A stretch of 64,000 nt of DNA from Devriesea agamarum (GCF_900070355.1 NZ_LN849456.1:1426001-1490000); one strand, 5' to 3'. Positions 17,058-27,327 are shown, counted from the first letter of the stretch. A program made the numbers and translations. The notes: generated by a model from the sequence alone, not told the origin.

Positions 17058-18356
17058 TTAAGATTGCCGAGGCCGCGGCAAAGACGCCGAGGCCGAACGG
17101 CATCCCCGCACCACGATCACAAAGCCCACGAACACGGTCAGCGGCCAAAGAGCCAACGCAGGGACAATCCCCAATGCACTCCCGAACCCACCACCGATAA
17201 TCCCGCCGAGCACACCGGACAGTTGCACGCTGGCGCGTCGTACCCCCGCTGTCGAATCGAGGACGTCCGAGGGAACCGTCATGAGCAATAATTCGGGTCC
17301 GACGGCATTGAGCGCCGCAACCGCCATTCCCCACAGCAGTTTTTGCACCGCAAGAAAAGCCGCCGCAACACCTGCCGGGAGAATAAACACCAGCAAGACA
17401 CTGGCCGCTAGCAGGCTCTGCGCGAGAATTGCCGCAGCCATCACTCGGCGCGGCCCCCAGCGTTCCATGACCTTGCGTGCACACGAACCGCCCAGCATGG
17501 CTCCCACCGCCGCGAAGGCAACTAAAAACGCGAACCATCCAGCCCCGATATGTAAAACCCTAATGATCAGAATGGATTCGACGGCTGATCCGATGGCGAG
17601 CCCCGCGGTACCGCAGGAGATCGCGGCGGTGATCGCTCTGAGCGCTCCCCGGTCCCTCCAGACCCGTTTCACCGACTCCCCCACCGTCCGGGAGCGCGTC
17701 GATATCCGCGGCATATTGCTACACGTGGCGGGTGAGTGGTCTCGGAAGGTGATGAGCCATCCGCCGGAAAAAGCGATGAGCAAAATAACCCAGGCAGTAC
17801 CCATCCCGATGTGTACGCCTCCGAGCACCACCGCAAGTCCTGCGATGAGCGGACCGACCATCGCGAAAATCCGGTCAGCCATCGCCAGATTCGCTGAGGT
17901 ACGTTGCAGCAACACCGGCCAGTCTGGATTGCCCTCGATCTGTGCGAGATCCCGCGCAGTGCCCCCGTGCGCGACACTGCTGAACACCGCGCTCACCCCA
18001 AACAAGCTCACGATCACCATCACCATGGGGATCGTGAGCTTGTGGCGGAAAATCAGCACCGCGGCGGTACCGACCAGAATCAGTCTCAGCACCAAGGCGA
18101 AGCGCAGAACCCGCAGACCGGTGCGCCCGCAGGCTTGCCCCGACCCGAGCCCAATCGACCGTTCAGCGAGGGGACCGATCAGGAGGAACGCCAACGGTCC
18201 CAGCGCGTTGATCACCCCGACATCGAAGGCGGTAGCACCGAGCTTGGCCACAATCGCGTAGTCGCGGGTAAAACTGAAAACAGATCGACCGAGCCCGTCC
18301 GCGCACGTTGAGTAAAACAGTGCCGGACGGGAACAGCGAGCTCGCGAAATAGTCAT
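17058..18356 (-). CDS. MFS transporter, last gene of the ether-lipid-like operon
   Basis: A 432-aa, 12-helix major facilitator related to the MFS_1/MFS_3 exporters; no sugar-porter signatures. It starts FYSTCADGLGRSVFSFTRDYAIV and has a family-like stretch GSCARKVMERWGPRRV in the second half. It begins 40 bases after the alkyl-DHAP-synthase-like gene and ends the minus-strand set of four genes. It could move a lipid precursor, a lysolipid or an unrelated compound. Only the class of transporter is clear. Confidence 0.78.
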   Translation of the reverse strand: MTISRARCSRPALFYSTCADGLGRSVFSFTRDYAIVAKLGATAFDVGVINALGPLAFLLIGPLAERSIGLGSGQACGRTGLRVLRFALVLRLILVGTAAVLIFRHKLTIPMVMVIVSLFGVSAVFSSVAHGGTARDLAQIEGNPDWPVLLQRTSANLAMADRIFAMVGPLIAGLAVVLGGVHIGMGTAWVILLIAFSGGWLITFRDHSPATCSNMPRISTRSRTVGESVKRVWRDRGALRAITAAISCGTAGLAIGSAVESILIIRVLHIGAGWFAFLVAFAAVGAMLGGSCARKVMERWGPRRVMAAAILAQSLLAASVLLVFILPAGVAAAFLAVQKLLWGMAVAALNAVGPELLLMTVPSDVLDSTAGVRRASVQLSGVLGGIIGGGFGSALGIVPALALWPLTVFVGFVIVVRGCRSASASLPRPRQS

Positions 18357-18396
18357 GAACTACGGCGCACAGGGTCCACGCGCCAAGGTCTACCCG

Positions 18397-20085
18397 TCAG
18401 CGTGGAAGGATTTTGCCTGGGTTCAGGTTGCGTCCGGGATCCGTTGCTGAAAACAGTGAACCGAGGATGCCCGTTCCCACGCTGGTGACGTCCTGTTCCA
18501 TCCACGGTGAGTGTTCGGTGCCCACGCCGTGGTGATGCGACAGGGCGCCTCCGTGGTCGACAAAGGTCTGCTGAACAGCGTTTTTGACGGTCCGATACTG
18601 CCCGAGGGCATCCTGACCAAATGGGAAGGCGAACGTGAAGTACAGGCACGCTCCCGCATGGTAGCTGTGCGACATGTGACAAAACATAAAGCCACGTAGG
18701 CCGAGCTGGTCGATAGCTTTGTGATAGGCGTCAAACACAGCCGTATGCATTTCGTTCAGCCGAGACCATGGAGCGGCAGTTTCGGAGACATCGCCGAAGA
18801 CCCCATAGCTCAGCAGGAAGTCTCGTAAATACGGGGTGTCAAACTTCTTTTGATCGTAGATGGCGCCCGGCCCAGCGCCGAGAGAGATCCCGCCATTCTT
18901 TTTAACGATCTTCTTCACAATGGCTTTCTGCCGCGAGACATGCTCCGCAGATCCTTCAAAACAGACGTACGAAATGCACATCTTTTCGGTGGTGTCCCAG
19001 CCTTTGCGGCGCAAGTACGCGAAGAGGGTTTCTTGGACCTTCGCCGCGACCTCACCTTTCTTCGAGGACGGCTTTTTCACCATGGAGAGGCTAAACGCCG
19101 TCTCCGGACCATCGGACAGACGCGTGAATGTCGGGGTGACCTCGCTGCGGGCGATGGCGTGCATACCCCGGATGCCGTGTTCCCAGTCCGGGTACATGTA
19201 CGCGATCACCTCACGCACCGGAGGCTTGCGATGGATCTGCACGGTGCATTCGGTTATTACCCCGAGCCGGCCTTCCGACCCGAGCACCATTTCCCGAAGG
19301 CTCGGGCCGTTGGATGCGCTCGGTAGCGCCTTCAAGGCCAAAGTCCCCTCGGCTCGCACCAGGCGCAGACCCTTGACGATGTCCGCGATATCCCCATACT
19401 TATCGGACTGCATGCCGGTGGACCGGGTCGCTGTCCATCCGCCGAGAGTGGAATAGGTGAAGGAATCCGGGAAGTGACCCAGGGTCCATCCCTTGGCGTT
19501 CAGCTGTTCTTCCAGATCCGGCCCGTACACACCGGCTTCGACCCGGGCAAGGCCTGCCGTGTCGTCGATCTCTAGCACGTTGCGCATGCGCCCGAGGTTC
19601 AACGAAACAATCGGACGTTCTTCAGCAGCATTGCAGGTCAGTGAACCGGAGATGCAGGAGCCGCCGCCGTAGGGAACCAGAACCAGGTCATTGTCAATCA
19701 CGAATCGAACGATGGCGGCGACCTCGTCCTCACGTTCGGGGTAGAGCACCACATCCACTAGCCGACCGAAGTCGCCGGTCCGAAGGCGGAACAGGTCTGC
19801 CATGGATCGGCCGAAACTGTGCACAACCCGCAGCTCGTCGTCGACCGTCACATTGTCACGCCCGAGAATCTCATCGAACCCAGCCCGATGCTCCTGGCTC
19901 AAGCGAGAGGCTGGGACCTGGTAGTCGCTGAGATTCGGCTCGTCGGCGACGGTCACAGCATTGAGATCGATACCAATTTTGGAGTGCGCAAATGGAGCGA
20001 AAGCGGGTTTGTTGTCGAAACGAAAAACAACATCGTCCAGACCCCAGCCCCACCATTTATGCCGCTTGACTTCGCTCGGCTTCAT
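18397..20085 (-). CDS. Alkyldihydroxyacetone-phosphate synthase-like FAD enzyme
   Basis: A 562-aa FAD-linked oxidase-fold protein matching alkylglycerone-phosphate synthase (AGPS), which swaps the acyl chain of acyl-DHAP for a fatty alcohol to make the ether bond. Seen: the N-terminal KWWGWG segment, the FAD pyrophosphate loop VPYGGGSCISGSL near residue 140, the flavin-site stretch SFTYSTLGGWTATRSTGMQS, GSEGRLGVITE, PYLRDFLLSYG, and the C-terminal triple-histidine motif SHHHGVG at about 517-519 known to be needed for catalysis in AGPS. Its ATG overlaps the stop of the acyltransferase gene by 4 bases. With an acyl-CoA reductase, acyltransferase and SDR reductase alongside, an ether-lipid role is much more likely than a generic oxidase such as D-lactate dehydrogenase. 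Confidence 0.87.
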   Translation of the reverse strand: MKPSEVKRHKWWGWGLDDVVFRFDNKPAFAPFAHSKIGIDLNAVTVADEPNLSDYQVPASRLSQEHRAGFDEILGRDNVTVDDELRVVHSFGRSMADLFRLRTGDFGRLVDVVLYPEREDEVAAIVRFVIDNDLVLVPYGGGSCISGSLTCNAAEERPIVSLNLGRMRNVLEIDDTAGLARVEAGVYGPDLEEQLNAKGWTLGHFPDSFTYSTLGGWTATRSTGMQSDKYGDIADIVKGLRLVRAEGTLALKALPSASNGPSLREMVLGSEGRLGVITECTVQIHRKPPVREVIAYMYPDWEHGIRGMHAIARSEVTPTFTRLSDGPETAFSLSMVKKPSSKKGEVAAKVQETLFAYLRRKGWDTTEKMCISYVCFEGSAEHVSRQKAIVKKIVKKNGGISLGAGPGAIYDQKKFDTPYLRDFLLSYGVFGDVSETAAPWSRLNEMHTAVFDAYHKAIDQLGLRGFMFCHMSHSYHAGACLYFTFAFPFGQDALGQYRTVKNAVQQTFVDHGGALSHHHGVGTEHSPWMEQDVTSVGTGILGSLFSATDPGRNLNPGKILPR

Positions 20086-20852
20086 CCCTGGCCTCTCTCT
20101 TTACCCGGGACGCCTGGTCCCAGGACATCGTGCACATGCGCAGCGTACAAACCCGCCACCGTAGCGCGGATACGCTCTGTGAACTGCGAAACACTCTCGT
20201 CATCGTACGCCGTCATGGGCGCTCCGAACACGACCGAAACCGGGGGTTTACCTGGTCTCGGCCAATTGCGACCTTTAGGCATCGCTTCATAGCCGCCGAT
20301 AATGGCGGCGGGGATCACCGGCACCCCGACGCTGGATGCGAGCGCCGCGCTGCCCGGTTTAAACGTTCCCATTCGGCCCGTCATCGAACGGGTGCCTTCG
20401 GGGAAAACCAGAATCGGCACACCGTAGCGCAGCAGTCGGCGAGACATCCCGGAATTTGCGCGAGAACCATCGCGGTCAATGGGAAAAGCATTGAACAGCA
20501 TCCGCACAAAGAATCGTCGGTACCAGATCTTGAAGAAATAGTCCGTGGCGACCCCGGTGGATAAAAATCTGGCCTGACGTGCCGGAAGGCACTGTGCCAA
20601 CATGGGAGCGTCGAGGTGACTCGTGTGGTTGGCGACCAAAACATAGGCGCCTTTAACATCGCGAACCGCATCATCGCAGATCACATTTTGCTCAATCGTT
20701 GAGCGTACCAGCGCTCCGAATAGCCGCCGCTGGATAAACCGACGCACCACGGCTCGCCATCGGGACCGATACTTTTTCAGATCCCGATTCGACTGCGGAA
20801 CCGGAGCACCCGGGATGGGCGCCGGATTTTTATCATGAGGCTGATAAGTCAT
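20082..20852 (-). CDS. PlsC-like acyltransferase (candidate DHAP or lysophosphatidate acyltransferase)
   Basis: A 256-aa glycerolipid acyltransferase. The catalytic H76-x4-D81 motif (NHTSHLD) and the phosphate-binding FPEGTRS motif near residue 150 are both present, with IPAAIIGGYEAMPKG as a later block. I start it at the ATG at 20852, 6 bases past the SDR stop; the frame is open further upstream only because it overlaps that gene. It is coupled by a 4-base overlap to the AGPS-like gene. In the ether-lipid scheme it would make acyl-DHAP, the AGPS substrate (the eukaryotic GNPAT role). A standard lysophosphatidate acyltransferase role remains possible. Confidence 0.87.
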   Translation of the reverse strand: MTYQPHDKNPAPIPGAPVPQSNRDLKKYRSRWRAVVRRFIQRRLFGALVRSTIEQNVICDDAVRDVKGAYVLVANHTSHLDAPMLAQCLPARQARFLSTGVATDYFFKIWYRRFFVRMLFNAFPIDRDGSRANSGMSRRLLRYGVPILVFPEGTRSMTGRMGTFKPGSAALASSVGVPVIPAAIIGGYEAMPKGRNWPRPGKPPVSVVFGAPMTAYDDESVSQFTERIRATVAGLYAAHVHDVLGPGVPGKERGQG

Positions 20853-20857
20853 CCGGG

Positions 20858-21634
20858 TCAGCGTTCCCGCGCCCGCCGGTCGCTGAGTTTGGCGCTGAGC
20901 TTTCTCACCAGCCTGCGCGGGGCATGGCGCAACAGAGCAATCATCACCTTGTATCTTCGCCCAGGTATGGAAATAACCTTGCCACGCGCCACGTCGGCGA
21001 GACACTCTTCGACAACCCGATCCGGATCCATCCACAGGAACGACGGGATCGACGTTCCGCTGATACCCGCCCGCGCATGGAATTCCGTACGCACCCATCC
21101 GGGACACAGCGCAGTGACTTGGACGCCTGTGCCACGCAAACGGTTATGCAGCGCCTCGGAATAATTCGTTGTCCACGCTTTCACTGCGCTGTAGTTGTTT
21201 TGTGTCACGTACCCCGATGTGGAGGAGGTAATGACAATCCAGCCTCGACCGCGGGCGCTCATCGCGCGTCCAGCAGCACCGGCCAAAACAAAAACGGCGC
21301 GCACCATCACTTCAAAGCCGAGATCGTGGCCGCTGACATCACGTGCCAACAGGTCATCGCGCAGCGAGAATCCTGCGTTACACACGAAGAAGTCAACTGG
21401 GTCGTGGTCGCTTTCGATTCGCGCGACCACTCGATCCACCGCTGAACGGTCAGATAGGTCAGCGGACATGGTTTCGACATGCACCCCGTAAGCGGCAGCC
21501 ACCTCCGAGGCGACGGCGTCAAGGCGCGTTTGGTCCCGGGCTACGAGAACCAAGTCCACACCTCGACGCGCTAGCGCTCGGGCGAACGCTGCTCCAATGC
21601 CCGAGGTCCCGCCGGTAATCAGAGCCCTGTGCAT
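20858..21634 (-). CDS. SDR oxidoreductase (candidate acyl/alkyl-DHAP reductase)
   Basis: A 258-aa classical short-chain dehydrogenase. The cofactor motif TGGTSGIG covers residues 7-14, NAG is at 86-88 and the active site is Ser near 138 with Y148-x3-K152. The protein extends past the catalytic core with a basic, amphipathic tail (RYKVMIALLRHAPRRLVRKL) that may sit on the membrane, as in SDRs acting on lipids. First gene of the minus-strand set and divergent from the acyl-CoA reductase gene (145 bases apart). In ether-lipid synthesis the step after AGPS is reduction of alkyl-DHAP by an SDR (DHRS7B in animals); this is the natural candidate. Confidence 0.85.
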   Translation of the reverse strand: MHRALITGGTSGIGAAFARALARRGVDLVLVARDQTRLDAVASEVAAAYGVHVETMSADLSDRSAVDRVVARIESDHDPVDFFVCNAGFSLRDDLLARDVSGHDLGFEVMVRAVFVLAGAAGRAMSARGRGWIVITSSTSGYVTQNNYSAVKAWTTNYSEALHNRLRGTGVQVTALCPGWVRTEFHARAGISGTSIPSFLWMDPDRVVEECLADVARGKVISIPGRRYKVMIALLRHAPRRLVRKLSAKLSDRRARER

Positions 21635-21779
21635 GGCGCCTACGATACACTAGGCGACGCGCTGACCAGCGCGGGGATGCATTCCGGGGTCCGCTGGCAC
21701 GACAAACTCTGATTGTCGTTGCCATGCCGCTTCACCTGGGACGATATCCCTCAGGATCGGATTTTCGGAGAGTCATCGC

Positions 21780-24014
21780 ATGCACGAAAACACTACGGGA
21801 GCGCCCGCTGCCCAGCAGATCCTGCTCACGGGGGCCACCGGTTTCCTCGGGCAAGCGGTGCTGCAGGCCCTGCTGGAAAACCATCCGAATGTTCAGATCA
21901 CCACACTGATCCGCCCGAAGGGCACTCAGACCGGCCGCAAACGACTCGAAGGGCTTATACGCAAGCCTGTGTTCGCCTCGTGGGCTGAGCGCAGCAGCGA
22001 TGAGGTGGTACGCGAGGCCATCGCGTCCCGCGTGCACGTGCTGGAAGGTGATCTCGAAACAATCCGTGACGTGGGCACATCCTTCGACACGGTTATTCAT
22101 TCCGCGTCCACCGTGTCGTTTGATCCTCCGATTGATGAGGCGTTCCGCGTGAATGTCGGCGGGGCCCAGAACCTTTACCAGGCACTGCTCGAATCCGGCC
22201 AGGATCCTCACGTCATTCATGTGTCTACCGCCTATGTCGGTGGCATCTCAAAGGGTCTGCGCCAGGAAGGTTCCCTGGTCCACGATGTTGACTGGCGTGC
22301 GGAATACAGCGCCGCCTTAGGTGCCCGGGAACGCGCCGAGCAAGAATCTCGGCGGCCCGAAAATCTTCGCTCCCTGATGAAAGCGGCCCGCGCCCGCGAC
22401 GGGAAGATGGGTCCGAAAGCGGTTGCTGCGGCGGCTGAAGAACAGCGCAAACAGTGGGTGCACGATCGTCTGATTGATTATGGCCGCACCCGCGCCCAGT
22501 CAGTCGGTTGGACCGATATTTACACCTTCACCAAAGCGATGGCAGAACGCGTCGCCGAGACCATGTGGCGCGACGCCGGGCACCGCGTATCGTTTGTGCG
22601 GCCCTCAATTATTGAGTCGGCCCTCAACCGTCCCTTCCCGGGCTGGATCGACGGGTACAAGGTCGCAGACCCCCTGATCATGGCCTACGGCAAAGGCCTG
22701 CTACCCGAGTTCCCGGGCCTTGCCGACTCCATTCTCGACATTATCCCGGTTGACTTCGTCGTCAACGTGATCGTGGCGCTTGCCACCCAGAACGTACAGC
22801 GGACCGGAGATGAAGCGTATTACCAGGTGGTCTCTGGAGCCTCTAATCCCCTACCGTTCCATGCGATGGTCTCCGCCGTCCGGGACTATTTCTTGCAGCA
22901 TCCGCTGACCGATGACAAGGGGCAAAAGATCATTGTCCCAAGTTGGAATTTCCCCAGCGTCGACTTGGTGGAGAAGAAGTTCCTCGCCAAGGAGAAATCA
23001 ATCTCGGCGGCCCAGCTGGTCGCTACCCGTCTGCCCGCAACACAGCGGACCCGCTCCTGGGTGACGTCACTGCATAAGAATGCTTCGGGTTTAGCGACCC
23101 TGCGCAAGTACATGGAGCTGTATAAGCAGTACACGCAGACGGAAATGGTGTTCGACGACGCCAACACGAGGGCTCTGCGAGCGAGTTTGCCGCCGGAATA
23201 CCTAGAGCGCGCTGATTTTGACGTCACTGGCATTGATTGGCGCACCTATTTCAAGGACCTGCATCTGCCTGCGGTGACGAATCTGACCAAGGCGTTTAGT
23301 CGTCGCAAAGCCACCTTGAAAGCCCGCAACGCACGACCCACCCCGCCACCGGCACCCGCCGAGGGAGCCCTGGCCGTGTTCGACCTCGATGGCACCATGG
23401 TGGCTCAGAACATCGTGCAGCAGTACATCGCGGTTGTGCGCGCTACGAAACCGAGGTCGGCGTGGCCTGCCGAGTTTGCCAAGATGCTCGGATCCGTACC
23501 CGCGTACCTGCGCGCTGAACAGCGTGACCGCGGCGAGTTCATCCGAACCTTCACCCGTCGCTATCAGGGTTACCGGCGCAGTGATTTAGAGAAGCTGTTT
23601 GCGGGCGAGCTCGGCGGTTTGATCCGTGACTCGATCCGTCCCGAAGCTTTGGCTCGTCTGGAGGAGCATCGCGCAGCTGGGCATCGCACCGTGCTGGTTA
23701 CCGGGGCCATTGATGTGCTGGTGTCCCCGCTCTTGGACCTGTTCGATGAGGTGGTCGCAGGGCGGATGCACGAGGACAACGGGGTGATGACCGGCTACCT
23801 GGCCACACCGCCGCTGGTGGATGAAGCCCGCGCGAACTGGCTACACAAATACGCGGCGCAGCACGGCGCCGACCTTAAAGCCTCATACGGATACGGCGAC
23901 TCTCACGCGGATGTCAGCTGGCTCGCCCTAGTTGGCCACCCTCACGCGGTGCGGCCTGATCTCGGCTTGTACCAGGTTGCCAAGAAGCAGCACTGGACCA
24001 TCTTGGACTGGTGA
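21780..24014 (+). CDS. Fatty acyl-CoA reductase fused to HAD-IB phosphatase
   Basis: A 744-aa two-domain protein. Residues 10-360 are an extended SDR/male-sterility (NAD_binding_4) reductase with TGATGFLG at 17-24, VIHSASTVSFD, and the active-site Tyr of YTFTK near 247, the class that reduces acyl-CoA to aldehyde or alcohol. A middle region of about 170 residues links to a HAD-IB phosphatase from about residue 530: motif I DLDGT, motif II VLVTGA, motif IV GYGDSHADVSW. The HAD motifs are intact, so it may be active. Divergent from the SDR-PlsC-AGPS operon, it would supply the fatty alcohol for AGPS. A strong terminator follows at 24051. Confidence 0.85.
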   Translation: MHENTTGAPAAQQILLTGATGFLGQAVLQALLENHPNVQITTLIRPKGTQTGRKRLEGLIRKPVFASWAERSSDEVVREAIASRVHVLEGDLETIRDVGTSFDTVIHSASTVSFDPPIDEAFRVNVGGAQNLYQALLESGQDPHVIHVSTAYVGGISKGLRQEGSLVHDVDWRAEYSAALGARERAEQESRRPENLRSLMKAARARDGKMGPKAVAAAAEEQRKQWVHDRLIDYGRTRAQSVGWTDIYTFTKAMAERVAETMWRDAGHRVSFVRPSIIESALNRPFPGWIDGYKVADPLIMAYGKGLLPEFPGLADSILDIIPVDFVVNVIVALATQNVQRTGDEAYYQVVSGASNPLPFHAMVSAVRDYFLQHPLTDDKGQKIIVPSWNFPSVDLVEKKFLAKEKSISAAQLVATRLPATQRTRSWVTSLHKNASGLATLRKYMELYKQYTQTEMVFDDANTRALRASLPPEYLERADFDVTGIDWRTYFKDLHLPAVTNLTKAFSRRKATLKARNARPTPPPAPAEGALAVFDLDGTMVAQNIVQQYIAVVRATKPRSAWPAEFAKMLGSVPAYLRAEQRDRGEFIRTFTRRYQGYRRSDLEKLFAGELGGLIRDSIRPEALARLEEHRAAGHRTVLVTGAIDVLVSPLLDLFDEVVAGRMHEDNGVMTGYLATPPLVDEARANWLHKYAAQHGADLKASYGYGDSHADVSWLALVGHPHAVRPDLGLYQVAKKQHWTILDW

Positions 24015-24050
24015 GGCGCCGCTGAAGCGCAGGAGCTTTTAACAGCACCC

Positions 24051-24100
24051 AAAGGGCCCGATCCTCGACGCGAATACCGCGTTCTCGGATCGGGCCCTTT
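24051..24100. terminator. Bidirectional terminator between the acyl-CoA reductase gene and ppc
   Basis: A 14-bp perfect stem (AAAGGGCCCGATCC and its complement) with a loop of about 22 bases, flanked by A and T triplets, lies between two converging genes. It can serve both. Confidence 0.8.
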
Positions 24101-24143
24101 GTCGACATCGAGACCCTGTAGCAAGGCCTCGGCTGGCCATTGA

Positions 24144-26978
24144 TCAGCCGGTGTTCTTCAACCCAGCGGCCACACCGTTAATAGATGTCAGAAGAGCACG
24201 CACCAATTCGTCGTCCGGCCCTTCCTGGGTGTCCTGCGCCATCCGCAGCCGCTTCAAGGTCGCAACCTGCATATACGAAATGGGATCGAGATACTGATCG
24301 CGCACCGCCAGCGTCCGCTTCAAAATCGGGTTGTTATCTAAGAGCCCGACCACATCGGTGAGTCGTTCGATCTCCGCAACGGTCAGCTCATACTCGTCGC
24401 GAATGACCTCGAACAGGTGCCAGAGTCGTTCCGGGACCAGCGTATGCACATAATGCGCGGCAATATCGATGTCGGTTTTCGCCAGCGTCATTTCGACATT
24501 GGAGATCGCCGTGCGGAAGAAGTGCCAGCGTTGCAGCATCCGACGCAGATCATCCGTCAAACCGGCCTCACGCGCCGCTTTCAGCCCCGAACCGGCACCG
24601 AACCAGCCGGGAACAATCTGCCGGGACTGCGTCCACCCAAACACCCAGGGAATCGCCCGAAGCCCGTCAAGTCCCTTTTCGGAAGTGGTGCGCTTTGAAG
24701 GCCGGGACCCGATATTCAGGTCCCCCAGCTGCTCAACCGGCGTGGAAGTGACGAAATACTCCGGCAGGTCGGGATGCTCTATCAGGCTGCGGTACCGAGC
24801 AAAAGCATGGTCCGAGACCAGCTGCATGACCTCACCGAACCGGCCCATTTCCTGCGCCGAGTTGCGGGCCTCACGATGCAGCGCCGACCCCTGCAAAACC
24901 GCTGCAAGGGAAAGGTCGAGGTTATCCCGGGCCAAAACCGGCAGCATGTACTTATCGGAGATCACTTCGCCCTGTTCGGTGAACTTAATTTCACCTTCCA
25001 GCACCCCGTACGGCTGCGCGAGAATCGCGTCGTAGGTCGGGCCACCGCCACGCCCCACCGAGCCACCCCGGCCATGGAACAGACGCAAAGTGACCCCGTG
25101 TTTAGCCGCAACATCGCGCAGGGTGCGCTGGGCCTGGTGAATTTCCCACAGGCTGGTCATCACTCCGGACTCCTTATTGGAGTCCGAATACCCGAGCATC
25201 ACCTCATGCTTGTCGCCGCGCAACCGAACAATCTGACGATAGTGCGGGTCGCTGAGCAGGGCATCCAAAATGTCGCCCGCATGACGCAGTTCGCTGACCG
25301 TCTCCAACAGCGGCACGAACCCGATATCAGCGTGACCATCTTCGCCCGGCAAACCGGGCAACTCGATGAGCCCCGCTTCACGGGCCAGCAACACCACCGC
25401 GAGAATATCGTCGGCCCCCCTGGTCATCGACACGATATAGGTTTCGATCACCGCCTTGCCGTAAATCTCCTGCGCCCGAGCAATCTCGGTAAACACACCG
25501 AACGTCTTGGCGGCATCCTCAGACAGCCCGAGTCTCCCGGAGGCCAAACCCACCCCGGCCAGGGGGCGACGCCGACCTAACTCTGCCGACAGCAAGGCCT
25601 GCCGCTGGTCTCGGTCGAGCTGCGCGTAGGGACGATCATGCTCGCCGAGCCGGTCAATCAGCTGCGCAAGAAGCTCATGGTGTTTTTCCGCGTGCTCGCG
25701 AATATCCAAGGTGGCAAGGTTCAACCCCACCCCGGCCAGGGTGTGCCGCGCCGTGGCCAGCAGACCGTCTGCCGCGCGCGTGCCCTTGTTCTCTTCCAGC
25801 GAGCGCACGATGATGTCGAAATCGTCTTGGATCTCAGCACTCGACGCATAGTCCCTGCCCGGCGTGTGTGGCATCTCGTCGTGGATGCGCTGCCTGGTGC
25901 GTTCCAGTTTGGCGCGCATCGTTCCGAGTTTGAGCCGGTAGGGCTCCTCCTCAAACATTTCACGATGTTCTTCGCCGATTTCGGGAAGATGAGCAAGGTC
26001 TTGGCGCAGGGAATCCAACAGCTCCGGGGACGCTCCGGTCAGAGCCGTCGAAATCGACAGAGCCTGAATCGCCCGGGTGATAAAGGAACTCGCCACATCC
26101 AGCGCCACATCCGACTGCATCCGCAACACATCCCGGGTGACCTCCGGGGTGACGTACGGGTTACCGTCGCGGTCTCCGCCGATCCAGGACCCAAAACGCA
26201 GCGGCACCGCACGAGGCGCGAGCTGGGCCCCGTATTCCCGCAGTTCGTCGCGGAAAGCGTCCAAGAGTTCAGGCACCGTGTGCTCATACAGTTCCCGCAG
26301 ATAGTACAGAGCGTTGCGAGCCTCGTCCTGAGGGGTCGGTCGGTTGCGGCGCAGCTCATCGGTCTGCCAGAGAACTTCGATGATCTCCGCGAGGGCGCGG
26401 TCCTGCCTACGCCGCTCGCTCGTTCCTTCGTCGGTGGGCACGGCAAGAATATCCGAGAGCTGGCGAAGCTTCGTGAGCACGGCCCGGCGTGAGGCTTCAG
26501 TAGGGTGCGCGGTGAACACTAAACGCACCGACAGCGAATCCACGGTGGCTTGCAACTGCTGTGTGCCGAGTTCATCGGCGATATCGCGGATGGTCCGCGG
26601 GATCCAGGACTCTTCCTCCCGCCGCGCAGTGATGGCCCGAACCCGGTACACCTGTTCCGCTGCGTTGGCGAGCAAAAAGTACAGGGAGAACGCGCGAGTC
26701 AGCACCGTTGCCTGTTCGGGCGGCAGATTGGCAATGCGTTCCTGCACCCGCTGCGCACCCTCGGCAGAACCAGACTTCTTCGACTCTTTAGCGAGGCTGC
26801 GGATCTCCTCAACTAAATCGAGCAGTTCCTGCCCGTGCTGGTCGGCGAGGGTCCTCCCAAGGATCGTGGTCAGTCGCCTGACGTCTGCCCGCAACGGAGC
26901 ATCAATCAGCGGGTCATCCCCCACAATGGGGAACTCTGACGTGAGCGTCGGAATATGCAAGGTGTCGTCGTGGGTCAC
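24144..26978 (-). CDS. ppc: Phosphoenolpyruvate carboxylase
   Basis: A 944-aa cytoplasmic enzyme fixing bicarbonate onto PEP to form oxaloacetate, an anaplerotic step. Length and blocks fit the bacterial family: [11 protein letters not shown] with the catalytic histidine, [52 protein letters not shown] and the C-terminal NTG carboxylate end that contributes to regulation. It stands alone, transcribed toward the acyl-CoA reductase gene and away from a tRNA-Ser. No oddities seen. Confidence 0.97.
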   Translation of the reverse strand: MTHDDTLHIPTLTSEFPIVGDDPLIDAPLRADVRRLTTILGRTLADQHGQELLDLVEEIRSLAKESKKSGSAEGAQRVQERIANLPPEQATVLTRAFSLYFLLANAAEQVYRVRAITARREEESWIPRTIRDIADELGTQQLQATVDSLSVRLVFTAHPTEASRRAVLTKLRQLSDILAVPTDEGTSERRRQDRALAEIIEVLWQTDELRRNRPTPQDEARNALYYLRELYEHTVPELLDAFRDELREYGAQLAPRAVPLRFGSWIGGDRDGNPYVTPEVTRDVLRMQSDVALDVASSFITRAIQALSISTALTGASPELLDSLRQDLAHLPEIGEEHREMFEEEPYRLKLGTMRAKLERTRQRIHDEMPHTPGRDYASSAEIQDDFDIIVRSLEENKGTRAADGLLATARHTLAGVGLNLATLDIREHAEKHHELLAQLIDRLGEHDRPYAQLDRDQRQALLSAELGRRRPLAGVGLASGRLGLSEDAAKTFGVFTEIARAQEIYGKAVIETYIVSMTRGADDILAVVLLAREAGLIELPGLPGEDGHADIGFVPLLETVSELRHAGDILDALLSDPHYRQIVRLRGDKHEVMLGYSDSNKESGVMTSLWEIHQAQRTLRDVAAKHGVTLRLFHGRGGSVGRGGGPTYDAILAQPYGVLEGEIKFTEQGEVISDKYMLPVLARDNLDLSLAAVLQGSALHREARNSAQEMGRFGEVMQLVSDHAFARYRSLIEHPDLPEYFVTSTPVEQLGDLNIGSRPSKRTTSEKGLDGLRAIPWVFGWTQSRQIVPGWFGAGSGLKAAREAGLTDDLRRMLQRWHFFRTAISNVEMTLAKTDIDIAAHYVHTLVPERLWHLFEVIRDEYELTVAEIERLTDVVGLLDNNPILKRTLAVRDQYLDPISYMQVATLKRLRMAQDTQEGPDDELVRALLTSINGVAAGLKNTG

Positions 26979-27138
26979 GGGGCCTCCTGCGTCGGGCGAC
27001 GCCGCACCCGAACCGGTAACGAAGCACCGCCACAGGCGCGTCGACGCGATGCGAACGATGCCACTGTACCGTCAAGTTCGCGGGCTTTCGGGAGACGACA
27101 ACGCCCCCGAGACATCAAGACTCAGGGGCGTAACCGGC

Positions 27139-27226
27139 GGAGACGAGAGGATTTGAACCTCCGAGGCGGTTTTTGCCGCCTACTCCCTTAGCAGGGGAGC
27201 GCATTCGGCCGCTCTGCCACGTCTCC
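27139..27226 (-). tRNA. tRNA-Ser (GCT anticodon)
   Basis: An 88-base class II tRNA on the minus strand. The acceptor arms GGAGACG/CGTCTCC pair perfectly, the anticodon loop CTGCTAA carries GCT for AGC/AGU codons, a GC-rich long variable arm with an A-rich loop follows, and the T loop reads GGTTCAAATCC. The variable arm length and anticodon agree on serine. The CCA end is not encoded. Confidence 0.95.
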
Positions 27227-27327
27227 TTTGCGCCTTAGCGCTCGAACTAGAGTACCTGAGTGCCGCGATGCGAGCCAGTTAGGCGACGGACGTCACTCTC
27301 CTGGCGCTGCCACATCACATTCGCGAT

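Noticed and set aside
17281-18261. 326-codon plus-strand frame opposite the MFS transporter
   Set aside because: Composition is Thr/Pro/Arg-rich with no domain, while the minus strand encodes a clear 12-helix transporter.
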